A stretch of DNA of 64,000 bases from Comamonas testosteroni. Its GTDB lineage: Bacteria > Pseudomonadota > Gammaproteobacteria > Burkholderiales > Burkholderiaceae_C. The notes below the pieces were generated by a model, which saw only the letters and a program-made list of their open reading frames with translations, did not search any database and was not told the origin of the DNA. Shown in pieces: positions 20,361 to 29,507 of the stretch (the stretch's first letter is position 1; the number at the start of each line of letters is the position of its first letter). The stretch lies in the NCBI RefSeq assembly GCF_014076415.1, contig NZ_CP043568.1, positions 4,154,001 through 4,218,000 on the forward strand, read 5' to 3'. A program made the position numbers and the translations under genes.

Positions 20361-21204
20361 TGAAAGCTCCACGTTCATAGGCCAGCCACTGACGCGATTG
20401 AGGAAAACGCTCGTGCAACTGATCGGCCTGTTGACGCACTCCAATGTCGTCGTGCAATGCCCTGTCTATTTTGATCCCCAGCCAGAGGCTTTCCGCACTG
20501 GCCTGATTGCTATTGTTATTCAAGCGCCGGATGTAGAACTGCGCCTTCTTCAGATCACCTTTGAGCCAAAGCACATTTGCCAGGTTGTAGCCTGCGGCGG
20601 GGTTGCCCACATCCATCTCATAGGCACGAAACATGTTCTGGTAGGCCTGCTCCAACTGTCCTGCCTGCTGGTAGCACATGCCCTTGGCCAGCAGGGTCCT
20701 GGGCTGTTCACGGTAGCCCGGAGCCTGCAGGGCTCTATCAAACCACTGCTGGGCTGGGTCGAAATGCTTTTGCTGGCATTGCATCCAGCCGTAGTTGTGA
20801 ATCTGGTTGCCGTCGCGCGGATTGAGATCCACGGCCTTGCGCATGGCGATCTCCGCCTGCGTCCAGTCCTGGTTCTGCATGAGGATCAGGCCCAGCAGGC
20901 CGTATGCATCGGCGTAATCGGGCTTGGCAGCCAAGGCCTGCCCCACCTCATCCATGGCCACATCCAGGCGCCCGGCCTGAAAGTAATTGGCAGCCAGCTC
21001 CAGGCGAATCTGGGCACGGCGACTGGCATCGGCGACCTGGGCACCGCCCGTGCCGACCACGGAAGCCTGGGGGACGGACGTAGAGGACGTGGTGGTGGTC
21101 GTTGTCGAAGTACAACCCACAAGTGCCGCGACCGCAACCGGTACCCCCCACCGGGCCAACAAGCCCCAATGTCGCCAAACCGGTCGCTGTACCACTGCCC
21201 TCAT
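20353..21204 (-). CDS. pilF: Type IV pilus biogenesis lipoprotein PilF/PilW
   Basis: A 283-residue TPR lipoprotein (the pilotin for the PilQ secretin) acting at the inner face of the outer membrane. The signal peptide ends in LVGCTS. Just after the lipobox cysteine is a run of Thr/Ser that would be a flexible tether. TPR repeats are visible: IRLELAANYFQAGRLDVAMDEVGQAL, ADAYGLLGLILMQNQDWTQAEIAMRKAVDL and GYNLANVLWLKGDLKKAQFYIRRL. ATG 21204 is chosen because AAAGGA lies six bases upstream. It lies 25 bp after rlmN and overlaps rodZ. Confidence 0.92.
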   Translation of the reverse strand: MRAVVQRPVWRHWGLLARWGVPVAVAALVGCTSTTTTTTSSTSVPQASVVGTGGAQVADASRRAQIRLELAANYFQAGRLDVAMDEVGQALAAKPDYADAYGLLGLILMQNQDWTQAEIAMRKAVDLNPRDGNQIHNYGWMQCQQKHFDPAQQWFDRALQAPGYREQPRTLLAKGMCYQQAGQLEQAYQNMFRAYEMDVGNPAAGYNLANVLWLKGDLKKAQFYIRRLNNNSNQASAESLWLGIKIDRALHDDIGVRQQADQLHERFPQSRQWLAYERGAFNE

Positions 21205-21229
21205 TGATTGTCCTTTATTCAAAACTCCG

Positions 21230-22351
21230 TCAAGACACCTGCTTGAGCGGGATGGTGCGCTGCCTGGCCATACGCTCGGCAGCGCGAGTCCTGTCCTTCA
21301 CATCGCCCGCGAGCTGACCACAGGCCGCATCGATATCGTCACCCCGGGTCTTGCGCACCGTGGTCACGATGCCGGCATTGCTCAGCAACGTAGCGAACTC
21401 GGTCACGCGGGCCGAAGGCGAGCGCAACAGACCCGAAGCGGGGAAGGGATTGAACGGGATCAGATTGAACTTGCACCAGCTCTTGCCATCGCCGCGCGCG
21501 CGCACCAACTCTATCAGCTGGCGCGCATGCTCAGGCTGATCGTTAACGCCGTCGAGCATGCAATATTCAAAGGTGATGAAGTCACGTGGCGCGAACTCCA
21601 GATAGCGCTCGCAGGCGTCCAGCAGTTCGGCAATCGGGTACTTCTTGTTCAGCGGCACCAGGTTGTCACGCAGCGGATCATTGGGCGCGTGCAGCGACAC
21701 CGCAAGTGCCACGGCACAGTCCTGCGACAGACGATCCATCATGGGCACCACGCCCGAGGTGGACACCGTCACGCGGCGGCGCGACAGGCCATAGCCATGA
21801 TCATCCAGCATCACGCGCAGGGCAGGCACCAGCGCACTGTAGTTCTGCAGCGGCTCACCCATGCCCATCATCACCACGTTGGAGATGATGCGATCTTCGG
21901 TACCGAAGCGCTTGCGCAGCGAATGCTCTGCATACCAGAGCTGGGCAAGGATTTCGCCGGTATTGAGGTTGCGGCTGAAGCCCTGATGCCCGGTCGAGCA
22001 AAAGCGGCAGCCCACGGCGCAACCTGCCTGGGACGAGACACACAGCGTGCCACGGTCGTCCTCAGGAATGAAAACGGATTCAACGGCATTGCCGTCACCC
22101 ACATCGAACAGCCACTTCACGGTGCCATCGGCAGAGACATGCTCGGTCACCACGGGCAAAGCGGTAATGTGGGCCCGGCTTTTGAGCTTTTCGCGCAAAG
22201 ACTTGGCCAGATCGGTCATCTGGTCGAAATCGGATGCGCCACGCTGGTGAATCCAGCGGAACAGCTGCGTCGCACGGAAACGCTTCTCCCCGAGCTGCTC
22301 GCAATAAGCGGTCAGTCCTTCGAGGTCAAAATCAAGCAAATTAGTAGTCAT
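21230..22351 (-). CDS. rlmN: 23S rRNA/tRNA adenine-C2 methyltransferase RlmN
   Basis: A 373-residue radical SAM enzyme that methylates C2 of A2503 in 23S rRNA and A37 in some tRNAs. The cluster motif is C111-AVG-C115-RF-C118 in [14 protein letters not shown]. Other landmarks are the N-terminal [27 protein letters not shown], the SAM-binding strand [21 protein letters not shown], and [12 protein letters not shown] cysteine near the C-terminus (AACGQLAG) matches the methyl-carrying residue. It follows ndk and precedes pilF as in other Burkholderiales. Confidence 0.97.
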   Translation of the reverse strand: MTTNLLDFDLEGLTAYCEQLGEKRFRATQLFRWIHQRGASDFDQMTDLAKSLREKLKSRAHITALPVVTEHVSADGTVKWLFDVGDGNAVESVFIPEDDRGTLCVSSQAGCAVGCRFCSTGHQGFSRNLNTGEILAQLWYAEHSLRKRFGTEDRIISNVVMMGMGEPLQNYSALVPALRVMLDDHGYGLSRRRVTVSTSGVVPMMDRLSQDCAVALAVSLHAPNDPLRDNLVPLNKKYPIAELLDACERYLEFAPRDFITFEYCMLDGVNDQPEHARQLIELVRARGDGKSWCKFNLIPFNPFPASGLLRSPSARVTEFATLLSNAGIVTTVRKTRGDDIDAACGQLAGDVKDRTRAAERMARQRTIPLKQVS

Positions 22352-22414
22352 ATCGGCATGTGGCGAGGCGTCTTGCGAACGGTGTTTGCCACGCCGTGGC
22401 CAGCATCTTCAAGT

Positions 22415-22456
22415 GCTGACACCCGCTTTGCACGAATGCAAAGCGCTGGCGTCAGC
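22415..22456. other. Long stem-loop between ndk and rlmN
   Basis: The inner stem CGCTTTGCA/TGCAAAGCG is perfect (9 bp, 4-base loop). The outer arms GCTGAC/GTCAGC extend it, with one wobble and a two-base bulge. A second small palindrome, GCCACG-C-CGTGGC, is at 22388-22400. No T-run follows on the minus strand. It could be a processing site or a message stabiliser for ndk. Confidence 0.55.
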
Positions 22457-22484
22457 GAGAGCATGCTGTAAAGCTAGCGTGGGA

Positions 22485-22910
22485 TTAACGCGAGTACACG
22501 TTCATGCCGGGGAAGAAGAAGGCAACTTCCACAGCAGCAGTTTCAGCAGCGTCGGAGCCGTGCACGGCGTTGGCGTCAATGCTGTCGGCGAAGTCGGCGC
22601 GGATGGTGCCCTTCTCGGCCTTCTTGGGGTCGGTGGCGCCCATCAGTTCACGGTTCTTCAGGATGGCGTTCTCGCCTTCCAGAGCCTGGATCATCACGGG
22701 GCCGGAGACCATGAAGTCCACCAGATCCTTGAAGAAAGGACGGGCAGCGTGCACAGCGTAGAACTGCTCGGCTTCGCCGCGCGACAGGTGCACCAGCTTG
22801 GCTGCCACGATCTTCAGGCCAGCAGCTTCGAAGCGGGCGTAGATTTGGCCGATCACGTTCTTGGCAACTGCGTCGGGCTTGATGATGGAGAGGGTACGTT
22901 CGATAGCCAT
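22485..22910 (-). CDS. ndk: Nucleoside diphosphate kinase
   Basis: A 141-residue enzyme that equilibrates nucleoside di- and triphosphates through a phosphohistidine. The sequence is collinear with the family: [20 protein letters not shown] at the start, [28 protein letters not shown], the Kpn-loop [19 protein letters not shown], and the active-site histidine in [15 protein letters not shown]. The 59-residue-from-end position of that His is normal. It heads the ndk-rlmN-pilF cluster. A hairpin follows the gene. Confidence 0.98.
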   Translation of the reverse strand: MAIERTLSIIKPDAVAKNVIGQIYARFEAAGLKIVAAKLVHLSRGEAEQFYAVHAARPFFKDLVDFMVSGPVMIQALEGENAILKNRELMGATDPKKAEKGTIRADFADSIDANAVHGSDAAETAAVEVAFFFPGMNVYSR

Positions 22911-23032
22911 GATGATTATTTCCTAATCAGGGTTACTATGGGTTTTTGCCGAAAAAGCAAAACAGTTGATTTTAGCGGTGCCACCATAGACCTTGAAGTC
23001 CGGGCAGCACTCAAATCCTTACGGATACCTTT

Positions 23033-24631
23033 TTAGCGGCCGCCGCGGCGACCGCCGCCACCGCCACCACCAGGGCGACGCTTGGCGTTCTGGCGGGCAC
23101 GCGACAGGCTGTCGCTGCCGATATAGCCCACCGAGGTGCGCATGGGGTCGGGCTGACCGCCCCCCTGCGAGCGACCCGAGCCACCGGAGCGGCCGCCGGA
23201 CTTGTTGCGCGGGTTGTCGCCCAGCATGCCGCTGGGTGCCGGACGATTGCCGTCCCACTCGCCACGGCGCTGGCCGCCGCCTTCACGGCGCCCCTGGGGT
23301 GCTCGATCGGCATTCATGCCGTTGCCGCGACCGCCGCTGCGGTTGTTGCGGCCGCCACGGTTGTTGGCGCCACGGGCACCGCCGCTGTTGCGCTCGACGG
23401 GAGCGCGCTCCTTGACGCCGGCTGCCGACATCAGCGCCTGGATATCGGCCTGATCAAGTTCCACCCAGGCGCCGCGCTTGAGACCGCGCGGCAGCATCAT
23501 GGCGCCGTAGCGAATGCGGATCAGACGGCTGACGGCATGGCCCACAGCCTCGAACATGCGACGCACTTCGCGGTTGCGGCCTTCGGAGATGGTCACGCGG
23601 TACCAGCAGTTGGCACCTTCGCCACCGCCATCTTCCACGGCACCGAAGCTGGCTTCACCGTCTTCGAGCTGCACGCCGTCCAGCAGACGCTGCTTCTCTT
23701 CCTTGCTCAGCGCGCCCAGCACGCGGGCCGCGTATTCACGCTCCAGGCCGAAGCGGGGGTGCATCAGCGAGTTCGCCAGCTCGCCCGAGCTGGTGAACAG
23801 CAGCAGACCTTCGGTATTCAGGTCCAGGCGCCCCACCGACTGCCACTTGCCATGCTGCAGCTTGGGCAGCTTGCGGAACACCGTGGGACGGTTCTGAGGA
23901 TCGTCATGCGTCACCACTTCGCCCACGGGCTTGTGATAGGCAATCACGCGTGCGGGCGGCGGGTCGATACGGAAACGGATGGGCTGGCCGTTGACCTTGA
24001 CGATATCGCCGAACTGAATGCGCTGGCCGACGTGGGCAGGCTCGTTGTTGACCGAGATGCGCCCTTCCAGGATCAGTTGCTCCATCTCCAGGCGCGAACC
24101 CATGCCGGCCTGGGCCAGCACCTTGTGCAGCTTCGGAGAATCTACCTGGGGCGCAAGCACGCGCTTGGCGGGCATGGCGCTGCCGTTCTCTTCCTCATCG
24201 TCGAAGTCGCCCGAGATCACATCGGCAAAGTCGATGTTCTGGCTCTTGCGTCCCCTGGGCCCATGAGGAGCGGCAACGCTCTCAACAGCCACTTCGGCAA
24301 CGACGATATCCGCTGCTGCGTCCTGGTTCTGGCCCTGGTCCTGGTCCTGGGACTGCACCTCCTGCTCAGCCGCGGGCTGAACAGACTCTTCGACGGCCAC
24401 GGCTTCTTCGGCACGCGGCTTGGTCACACGCTTGCGCGCTGGCTTGGCCTCGGCAGCAGCGTCCTTTTTGACGCCGGCACGCTTGCGCGGTGCTGCTGGC
24501 TTCTTGGCCTCGGCGGCATCCTTGGCGCCATCGGCCTTGGCTGCGCGGGGCTTGCGAGTCTTCTTGACCGGCTCGGCTTCGGGCGAAGCGGCTGCGGACT
24601 CGGGCATCGGGTTCGATGTCTCGTTGTTCAT
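23033..24631 (-). CDS. rluB: 23S rRNA pseudouridine synthase RluB-type, with long disordered tails
   Basis: A 532-residue protein whose catalytic core is only about residues 170-400. The core has an S4 domain ([37 protein letters not shown]) and the RsuA-family site [15 protein letters not shown] with the catalytic Asp. It also has [24 protein letters not shown], given here in shorter words. RluB makes pseudouridine 2605 in 23S rRNA. The N-terminal ~170 residues are Lys/Ala/Glu-rich, and the C-terminal ~130 are RGG/Gly/Asn-rich with [11 protein letters not shown] at the end; both look disordered and RNA-binding. The ATG overlaps the scpB stop (ATGA). Confidence 0.88.
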   Translation of the reverse strand: MNNETSNPMPESAAASPEAEPVKKTRKPRAAKADGAKDAAEAKKPAAPRKRAGVKKDAAAEAKPARKRVTKPRAEEAVAVEESVQPAAEQEVQSQDQDQGQNQDAAADIVVAEVAVESVAAPHGPRGRKSQNIDFADVISGDFDDEEENGSAMPAKRVLAPQVDSPKLHKVLAQAGMGSRLEMEQLILEGRISVNNEPAHVGQRIQFGDIVKVNGQPIRFRIDPPPARVIAYHKPVGEVVTHDDPQNRPTVFRKLPKLQHGKWQSVGRLDLNTEGLLLFTSSGELANSLMHPRFGLEREYAARVLGALSKEEKQRLLDGVQLEDGEASFGAVEDGGGEGANCWYRVTISEGRNREVRRMFEAVGHAVSRLIRIRYGAMMLPRGLKRGAWVELDQADIQALMSAAGVKERAPVERNSGGARGANNRGGRNNRSGGRGNGMNADRAPQGRREGGGQRRGEWDGNRPAPSGMLGDNPRNKSGGRSGGSGRSQGGGQPDPMRTSVGYIGSDSLSRARQNAKRRPGGGGGGGRRGGR

Positions 24632-25782
24632 TCCAGTTTTCCTTCGGGGATGACGCCATCGTCACCCTCCACAATTCCTTGTTCTGCTGACCCGACGGCA
24701 TCGTCGGCCCGCGCTTTCGTCTTTGTGTCCTCGGCCTCGTCGTCGTCGCTGCCATAGTCATCCTCGAGAAACGCCTTCAGGCCCACCCACTCGGTACGTC
24801 CGGCTTTCTTGGCCGCCGGTTTGGGCTCCGGCTCTGCCGCCTTGGCTGTCCTGACGGGCCTGACCGCCTTGGGCTTGCTCACGGACGGCGGCTCCTCTGT
24901 CGGCCCTGGCTCCGCATCCGGCAACTCAACAGCTATCTCTTCAGTAGCAGCTTGTGCAATATCAATCGGCGTTTGGTCCGGATATGACTTCAACTCTGGC
25001 GCATCCACCTCGGGCTGAATCTCCGACACAAGCCCTGCAGGCGCTTGCACCACTGGGTCGACATCGGTGTCCGGCAGCTCCTGCGCCCCCTCTTCCTCAC
25101 CCGAGGCACGCAGGATCTCACTCTCCGCCGCATCGGACTCTGTCACGACATCCACCGACTCTGCGGCCTCCACGCCTTCCTGGCGCTGGGCCTCCTCGAC
25201 ACCGGCCTCCGGCACGGAGGCTGGTTCGCCCTCCTCCCCATCCAGCGCCTTGAACAGACTTTGCTGGGCCTGTGTTTCCTCCAGCATGGGCAGCTGATCC
25301 AGCGACTGCAGACCCAGATCATCGAGAAACTGGCGCGTGGTGGCAAACAGCGCAGGCCGCCCCACGGTTTCACGGTGGCCGATGACCTCGATCCAGCCCC
25401 GGTCTTCCAGCTGCTTGATGATCAGGCTGTTCACGGTCACGCCGCGGATGTCCTCTATATCACCCCGCGTGACCGGCTGACGGTAGGCAATGATGGCCAG
25501 CGTCTCCAGCGTCGCCCGCGTGTACTTGGGCGGCTTCTCGGGGTGAAGCTTGTCCAGGTAGACGCGCATCTCGGGCCGGCTCTGAAAACGCCAGCCAGAA
25601 GCCACCTGCACCAGTTCCACGCCCTTGAGGGCCCAGTCCTTTTGCAGGTCCAGCAGCAAATCCTTAACCGTGTCCGAGCCCAGCACATCATCAAAAAGTG
25701 AGCGCAATTCCCGCAGCGTTACAGGCTGCGGGGCACAAATCAATGCTGTTTCAAGAACCCGCTTGGCATCTACCGTATTCAT
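24628..25782 (-). CDS. scpB: Segregation and condensation protein B
   Basis: A 384-residue protein. The first ~190 residues are the ScpB double winged-helix domain: [24 protein letters not shown] near the start, [27 protein letters not shown] in the middle, and [27 protein letters not shown]. It bridges the SMC-ScpA condensin. The remaining half is acidic, low-complexity and Pro/Ala/Glu-rich, far longer than in E. coli-type or Bacillus ScpB, and likely disordered. The stop overlaps the rluB start. A stretch at 24929-24955 resembles the dispersed AGCTAT repeat but stays in frame. Confidence 0.93.
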   Translation of the reverse strand: MNTVDAKRVLETALICAPQPVTLRELRSLFDDVLGSDTVKDLLLDLQKDWALKGVELVQVASGWRFQSRPEMRVYLDKLHPEKPPKYTRATLETLAIIAYRQPVTRGDIEDIRGVTVNSLIIKQLEDRGWIEVIGHRETVGRPALFATTRQFLDDLGLQSLDQLPMLEETQAQQSLFKALDGEEGEPASVPEAGVEEAQRQEGVEAAESVDVVTESDAAESEILRASGEEEGAQELPDTDVDPVVQAPAGLVSEIQPEVDAPELKSYPDQTPIDIAQAATEEIAVELPDAEPGPTEEPPSVSKPKAVRPVRTAKAAEPEPKPAAKKAGRTEWVGLKAFLEDDYGSDDDEAEDTKTKARADDAVGSAEQGIVEGDDGVIPEGKLE

Positions 25783-25881
25783 GGGCGCAGCGTTTCGGGA
25801 GCGGCTGTCGCACCGACTGCGGTGGGACGCCTGATTCTAAGAAGAGAGGGAAGCGCCCCAAAGATGCCATGCGAGTGATGG

Positions 25882-26940
25882 TCAGAGGCTTTCCGGCAGA
25901 TTGTAACGCAGACCCCATAAATCCAGTGCACCAGCCATGTCTTGCGGCAGCGGCGCATAGTGGACCAGCGGCTTTTTCGTCACCGGGTGCTCGAAGGCCA
26001 GTCTGAAGGCATGCAGTGCCTGGCGCTCCAGCCCACCCTCGGGCTGACCGCCATACAGCGTGTCGGCTATCAGCGGATGGCCGAGCGAAGCCATGTGCAC
26101 CCGGATCTGGTGCGTGCGACCGGTGTGCAGCGTGCAGCGCACCAGGCTGTGAGCTGCATCGCCATCGAGCAGATCGAAATCGGTGCGCGCCTGCTTGCCG
26201 GGGTGCAGATTCAGATCCACCACCGCCATGCGCAGGCGGTTGCGTGGATCGCGGCCGATCGGCGCATCGACTTCGCGGCGCTTGCGGCTGCCCCATTGCT
26301 TGTGGGCAAGCGCCAGATACTGACGGCTCACATCGCGCGCGGCAATCATCTTGATGAGCGCATCCATGGTGCTGCGATTGCGCGCCACCACCATCAAACC
26401 GCTGGTATCCTTGTCCAGACGGTGAACAATGCCGGCGCGCGGCACCTGACGCGCTTTTTCGTCACGCGCCAGCAGACCATTGAGCAATGTGCCCGTCCAG
26501 TTGCCGGGCGCCGGATGCACCACCAGACCCGCAGGCTTGTTGATGACCAGCAGATCATCGTCCTCATAGACCACCTGCAGATCCATGGCCTCGGGCTGGA
26601 AGGCCATGCTCTGCTGGGTAGGACGCATTTCCACGCGCAGGCGGTCGCCCACGGCCACCTTGACCGAGGGCTTGAGCAGAACCTTGCCATTGAGCGTGAC
26701 CGCGCCGTCGGCCAGCAACTGCTGCAGATAGCTGCGCGAGAACTCGGACACCCCCAGCGCCAGCACCTTGTCCACACGCTGACCGTGATGCTCGGTGCCG
26801 ACCGAGAGTTCGCGGTTCTCGACCTCGGCCGAGGCAATGGCGTCTTCGGCTGCTTCGTCCCAGCTCTGCTCTGCCGCGTCAGAAGGCACAAGCCCCTGCT
26901 GGGCAGGGGCTTGTGCGGCTTGCTTGCGTTGCGTGGCCAT
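25882..26940 (-). CDS. rluD: 23S rRNA pseudouridine synthase RluD
   Basis: A 352-residue RluA-family enzyme forming pseudouridines 1911, 1915 and 1917 in helix 69 of 23S rRNA. There is a charged N-terminal extension of about 45 residues. An S4 domain follows (GQRVDKVLALGVSEFSRSYLQQLL, DGAVTLNGKVL), then the catalytic motif GIVHRLDKDTSGLMVVA (about 172-188), HTGRTHQIRVHMASLGHPL and the closing LHAFRLAFEHPVT. It starts 2 bp after the nlpD-like gene, replacing rpoS in the frequent surE-pcm-nlpD-rpoS order. Confidence 0.94.
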   Translation of the reverse strand: MATQRKQAAQAPAQQGLVPSDAAEQSWDEAAEDAIASAEVENRELSVGTEHHGQRVDKVLALGVSEFSRSYLQQLLADGAVTLNGKVLLKPSVKVAVGDRLRVEMRPTQQSMAFQPEAMDLQVVYEDDDLLVINKPAGLVVHPAPGNWTGTLLNGLLARDEKARQVPRAGIVHRLDKDTSGLMVVARNRSTMDALIKMIAARDVSRQYLALAHKQWGSRKRREVDAPIGRDPRNRLRMAVVDLNLHPGKQARTDFDLLDGDAAHSLVRCTLHTGRTHQIRVHMASLGHPLIADTLYGGQPEGGLERQALHAFRLAFEHPVTKKPLVHYAPLPQDMAGALDLWGLRYNLPESL

Positions 26941-26942
26941 GC

Positions 26943-27803
26943 TCAGCGCGAAGGCAGATAGCGCGAAGGATCGACAGGCTTGCCCTGGCGACGCACCTCG
27001 AAGTGCAGCTTGACGCGATCGGCATCGGTGCTGCCCATCTCGGCAATCTTCTGCCCCTTTTTGACGGCCTGATCTTCCTTGACCAGCAGAGACTGGTTGT
27101 GGGCGTAGGCCGTCAGATAGGTGTTGTTGTGCTTGAGGATGATCAGGTTGCCATAGCCACGCAGGCCGGCACCGGCATACACCACACGGCCGTCGGCCGC
27201 AGCCACCACGGGATCACCGGCCTTGCCGCTGATGTCGTAGCCCTTGTTGCGCTGCTCGTCGAAGCCGGCAATCAGCGAGCCGCTGGCAGGCCAGATGAAG
27301 TTCACATCATCGGCTCCCTTGGCAACAGGCGCAGGGCTTGTTGCTGGCGTGGATGGCACTGGCGTTGCGGTTGCAGCCGGGGGAGTCACGGGGGTAGTCG
27401 TCGTTGCAGTGCTGCCACCGCCCACGACCACGGGCGCGACACCGCGACCCGAGCCGGACGATGCGACAGGCGCCTCGCGTCCGGGCGGCACCACACGCAC
27501 CACCTGACCGACTTCAATCACATTGGGATTGTCCAGATTGCTCCAGCGAGCAATGTCCTTCCAGCTCTGGCCGTGCTCCAGACCAATCCTGATCAGAGTG
27601 TCGCCAGGCTTGATGGTGTAGTAACCCGGCTTGCCGGCATTTTCAGCGCCGGGCAGCGACTTGACGTCTACAGTTGAAGACGAGGAGGCCGACTGTCCGC
27701 GATCCTCCACAGGAGCCCTGTTTGCCTGGGCAGCACAACCGGCCAGGATGACACCTGCCAGCACGGCCGTTCCCCATGCACCAAGACTTCGCGATACCAA
27801 CAT
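26943..27803 (-). CDS. nlpD: NlpD-like LysM/LytM lipoprotein (degenerate peptidase, amidase activator)
   Basis: A 286-residue lipoprotein (lipobox LAGCAA near residue 22). A LysM peptidoglycan-binding domain is at about 57-100 (YYTIKPGDTLIRIGLEHGQSW). A Pro/Thr linker is followed by an M23/LytM domain (about 165-286). The metal ligands are missing: the HxxxD motif is replaced by NKGYD, and the HxH motif by LHFEV. That loss is the hallmark of NlpD/EnvC activators of cell-separation amidases rather than true endopeptidases. It lies 13 bp after pcm and 2 bp before rluD. Confidence 0.9.
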   Translation of the reverse strand: MLVSRSLGAWGTAVLAGVILAGCAAQANRAPVEDRGQSASSSSTVDVKSLPGAENAGKPGYYTIKPGDTLIRIGLEHGQSWKDIARWSNLDNPNVIEVGQVVRVVPPGREAPVASSGSGRGVAPVVVGGGSTATTTTPVTPPAATATPVPSTPATSPAPVAKGADDVNFIWPASGSLIAGFDEQRNKGYDISGKAGDPVVAAADGRVVYAGAGLRGYGNLIILKHNNTYLTAYAHNQSLLVKEDQAVKKGQKIAEMGSTDADRVKLHFEVRRQGKPVDPSRYLPSR

Positions 27804-27816
27804 AAGCTATTCCCTT

Positions 27817-28602
27817 CTAGGCGATCCCCGATTTTAGAGGGACAAAGTTGACTGCTTCCAAAACTGTCTGCGTAAAACCGTGTGAACTCTTGTCAATCAC
27901 CAGCAGTGCCTGCTTACCCGCACCAACCACAACCGGAGCCACCAGACGCCCGCCCACCGCCAGTTGGTCGCACCACTCCTGCGGCACCACATCACCGCCG
28001 GCAGCGGAGATGATGCCCGCATAGGGCGCGCCACTGGCAAAGCCCACCATGCCGTCACCGAGAATTAGATGCACATTGGACAGGCGCATGGGACGCAGAT
28101 GGCCGCGTGCTTTCTCATGCAGGCCGCGCAGCCGCTCTATCGAATAAACCTCTTTGGTGAGCATGGACAGCACGGCGGCCTGATAGCCGCAGCCCGTACC
28201 GATCTCCAGCACTCGTCCTTGCCCGTTGCGGGCTGCATCCGAGTCGAGCAGCAGCTCGATCATGCGGGCCACGATGCTGGGCTTGGAGATGGTCTGACCC
28301 AGGCCGATAGGCAGACTGGTGTCTTCATAGGCCTGATTGACCAGAGCACTGTCGACAAAGCGGTGACGCTCCACCGTGGCCATGGCCTGCAGCACGGCCG
28401 GGTTGCTGACGCCCGCCGCACCGATGCGCTGTGCCATGCGGGAGCGCACCGTGGATGAGTCCAGCCCCACCCCCACAGGCGAAGCAGCCACACGCAGCGG
28501 ATTGATGGGCTTGGGAGTAACGGGCGGCCGCGCCGCGCTGGTGCCCATCTGCACGGAACGTGCAATCCAGCCCGGAACCTGAGGCGGACGACGCTCGCTC
28601 AC
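27817..28602 (-). CDS. pcm: Protein-L-isoaspartate O-methyltransferase
   Basis: A 261-residue SAM-dependent repair enzyme for isoaspartyl damage in proteins. Core motifs are present: LPIGLGQTISKPSIVARM (substrate loop), VLEIGTGCGYQAAVLSML (SAM motif I), VYSIERLRGLHEKA, HLILGDGMVGF, GIISAAGGDVVPQ and a C-terminal FVPLKSGIA. About 70 residues of Pro/Ala-rich sequence precede the usual N-terminus. The start GTG 28602 overlaps the surE TGA stop (GTGA), implying translational coupling. The surE-pcm-nlpD order is the classical stationary-phase survival cluster. Confidence 0.93.
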   Translation of the reverse strand: MSERRPPQVPGWIARSVQMGTSAARPPVTPKPINPLRVAASPVGVGLDSSTVRSRMAQRIGAAGVSNPAVLQAMATVERHRFVDSALVNQAYEDTSLPIGLGQTISKPSIVARMIELLLDSDAARNGQGRVLEIGTGCGYQAAVLSMLTKEVYSIERLRGLHEKARGHLRPMRLSNVHLILGDGMVGFASGAPYAGIISAAGGDVVPQEWCDQLAVGGRLVAPVVVGAGKQALLVIDKSSHGFTQTVLEAVNFVPLKSGIA

Positions 28603-29384
28603 GATGCGGCCGCCGATGTGGTGGATGGACCGGCCAGCTTGCTGGCCGTCTGCGCCCAATAGCCGAGGTTTTCATGGTCGGTCAGATCGACCTTGAGCGG
28701 CGTCATGGAGACATGGCCATGGGCCGTGGCATGGAAGTCCGTGCCTTCGGAGTCGTCCTTTGCTGCGCCGGCGCTGCCGATCCAGTACATGGTCTCGCCA
28801 CGTGGACTTTGCTGCTGAATGGCCTGCTCGGCCGCATGACGTCGCCCCAGGCGACACAACTTGACGCTTTTGAGTGCATGCAGCGGCATATTGGGAATAT
28901 TCACGTTCAACAACCAGGGAGCAGTACCGATCAACTGCTGGGCCAGCATCTCCTGAACCATCTGACGGGCCGTGGCAGCTGCCGCCTCCAGTTCGGCCCA
29001 GCCCTTGTCCACCTGGGAGAAGGCAATCGACGGAATGCCGAACAGATAGCCTTCCATGGCCGCCCCCACGGTGCCCGAGTAAATCGTGTCGTCGCCCATA
29101 TTGGCGCCGTTGTTGATGCCCGAGACCACCAGATCGGGCCGGTAGCCCAGCAGGCCGGTCAGCGCGATATGCACGCAGTCTGCAGGCGTGCCGTTCACGT
29201 AGCGAAAGCCGTTATAGGCCTGGTGCACATACAGCGGCGCGTTCAGCGTCAACGCATTGGACTTGGCGCTGTTGTTGTGCTCGGGCGCCACCACTTCGAC
29301 GTCTGCCACGGTGCGCAGCGCATCGTGCAAAGCCACGATGCCTGGGGCCTGAAAGCCGTCGTCATTGCAAATAAGAATCTTCAT
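28599..29384 (-). CDS. surE: 5'/3'-nucleotidase SurE
   Basis: A 261-residue metal-dependent nucleotidase and exopolyphosphatase. The N-terminus carries the metal site MKILICNDDGFQAPGI (Asp8, Asp9). VAPEHNNSAKSNALT, GTPADCVHIAL, PDLVVSGINNGANMGDD and YSGTVGAAMEG are all in family order. The substrate is probably nucleoside monophosphates. It heads the surE-pcm-nlpD-rluD operon, with pcm coupled by a GTGA overlap. The 123-bp gap upstream separates it from a divergent oxidoreductase gene. Confidence 0.96.
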   Translation of the reverse strand: MKILICNDDGFQAPGIVALHDALRTVADVEVVAPEHNNSAKSNALTLNAPLYVHQAYNGFRYVNGTPADCVHIALTGLLGYRPDLVVSGINNGANMGDDTIYSGTVGAAMEGYLFGIPSIAFSQVDKGWAELEAAAATARQMVQEMLAQQLIGTAPWLLNVNIPNMPLHALKSVKLCRLGRRHAAEQAIQQQSPRGETMYWIGSAGAAKDDSEGTDFHATAHGHVSMTPLKVDLTDHENLGYWAQTASKLAGPSTTSAAAS

Positions 29385-29507
29385 GGATGAGGCGGATTGT
29401 AGGCGGCTCCAAGGTCACGACAGAGACACGCGGCATTCGCACCACACTTCTATCATCTGCGAGCCGATTCCCCTCAATCTCACCTCAAGAAGATCAGGAG
29501 ACAAGAT

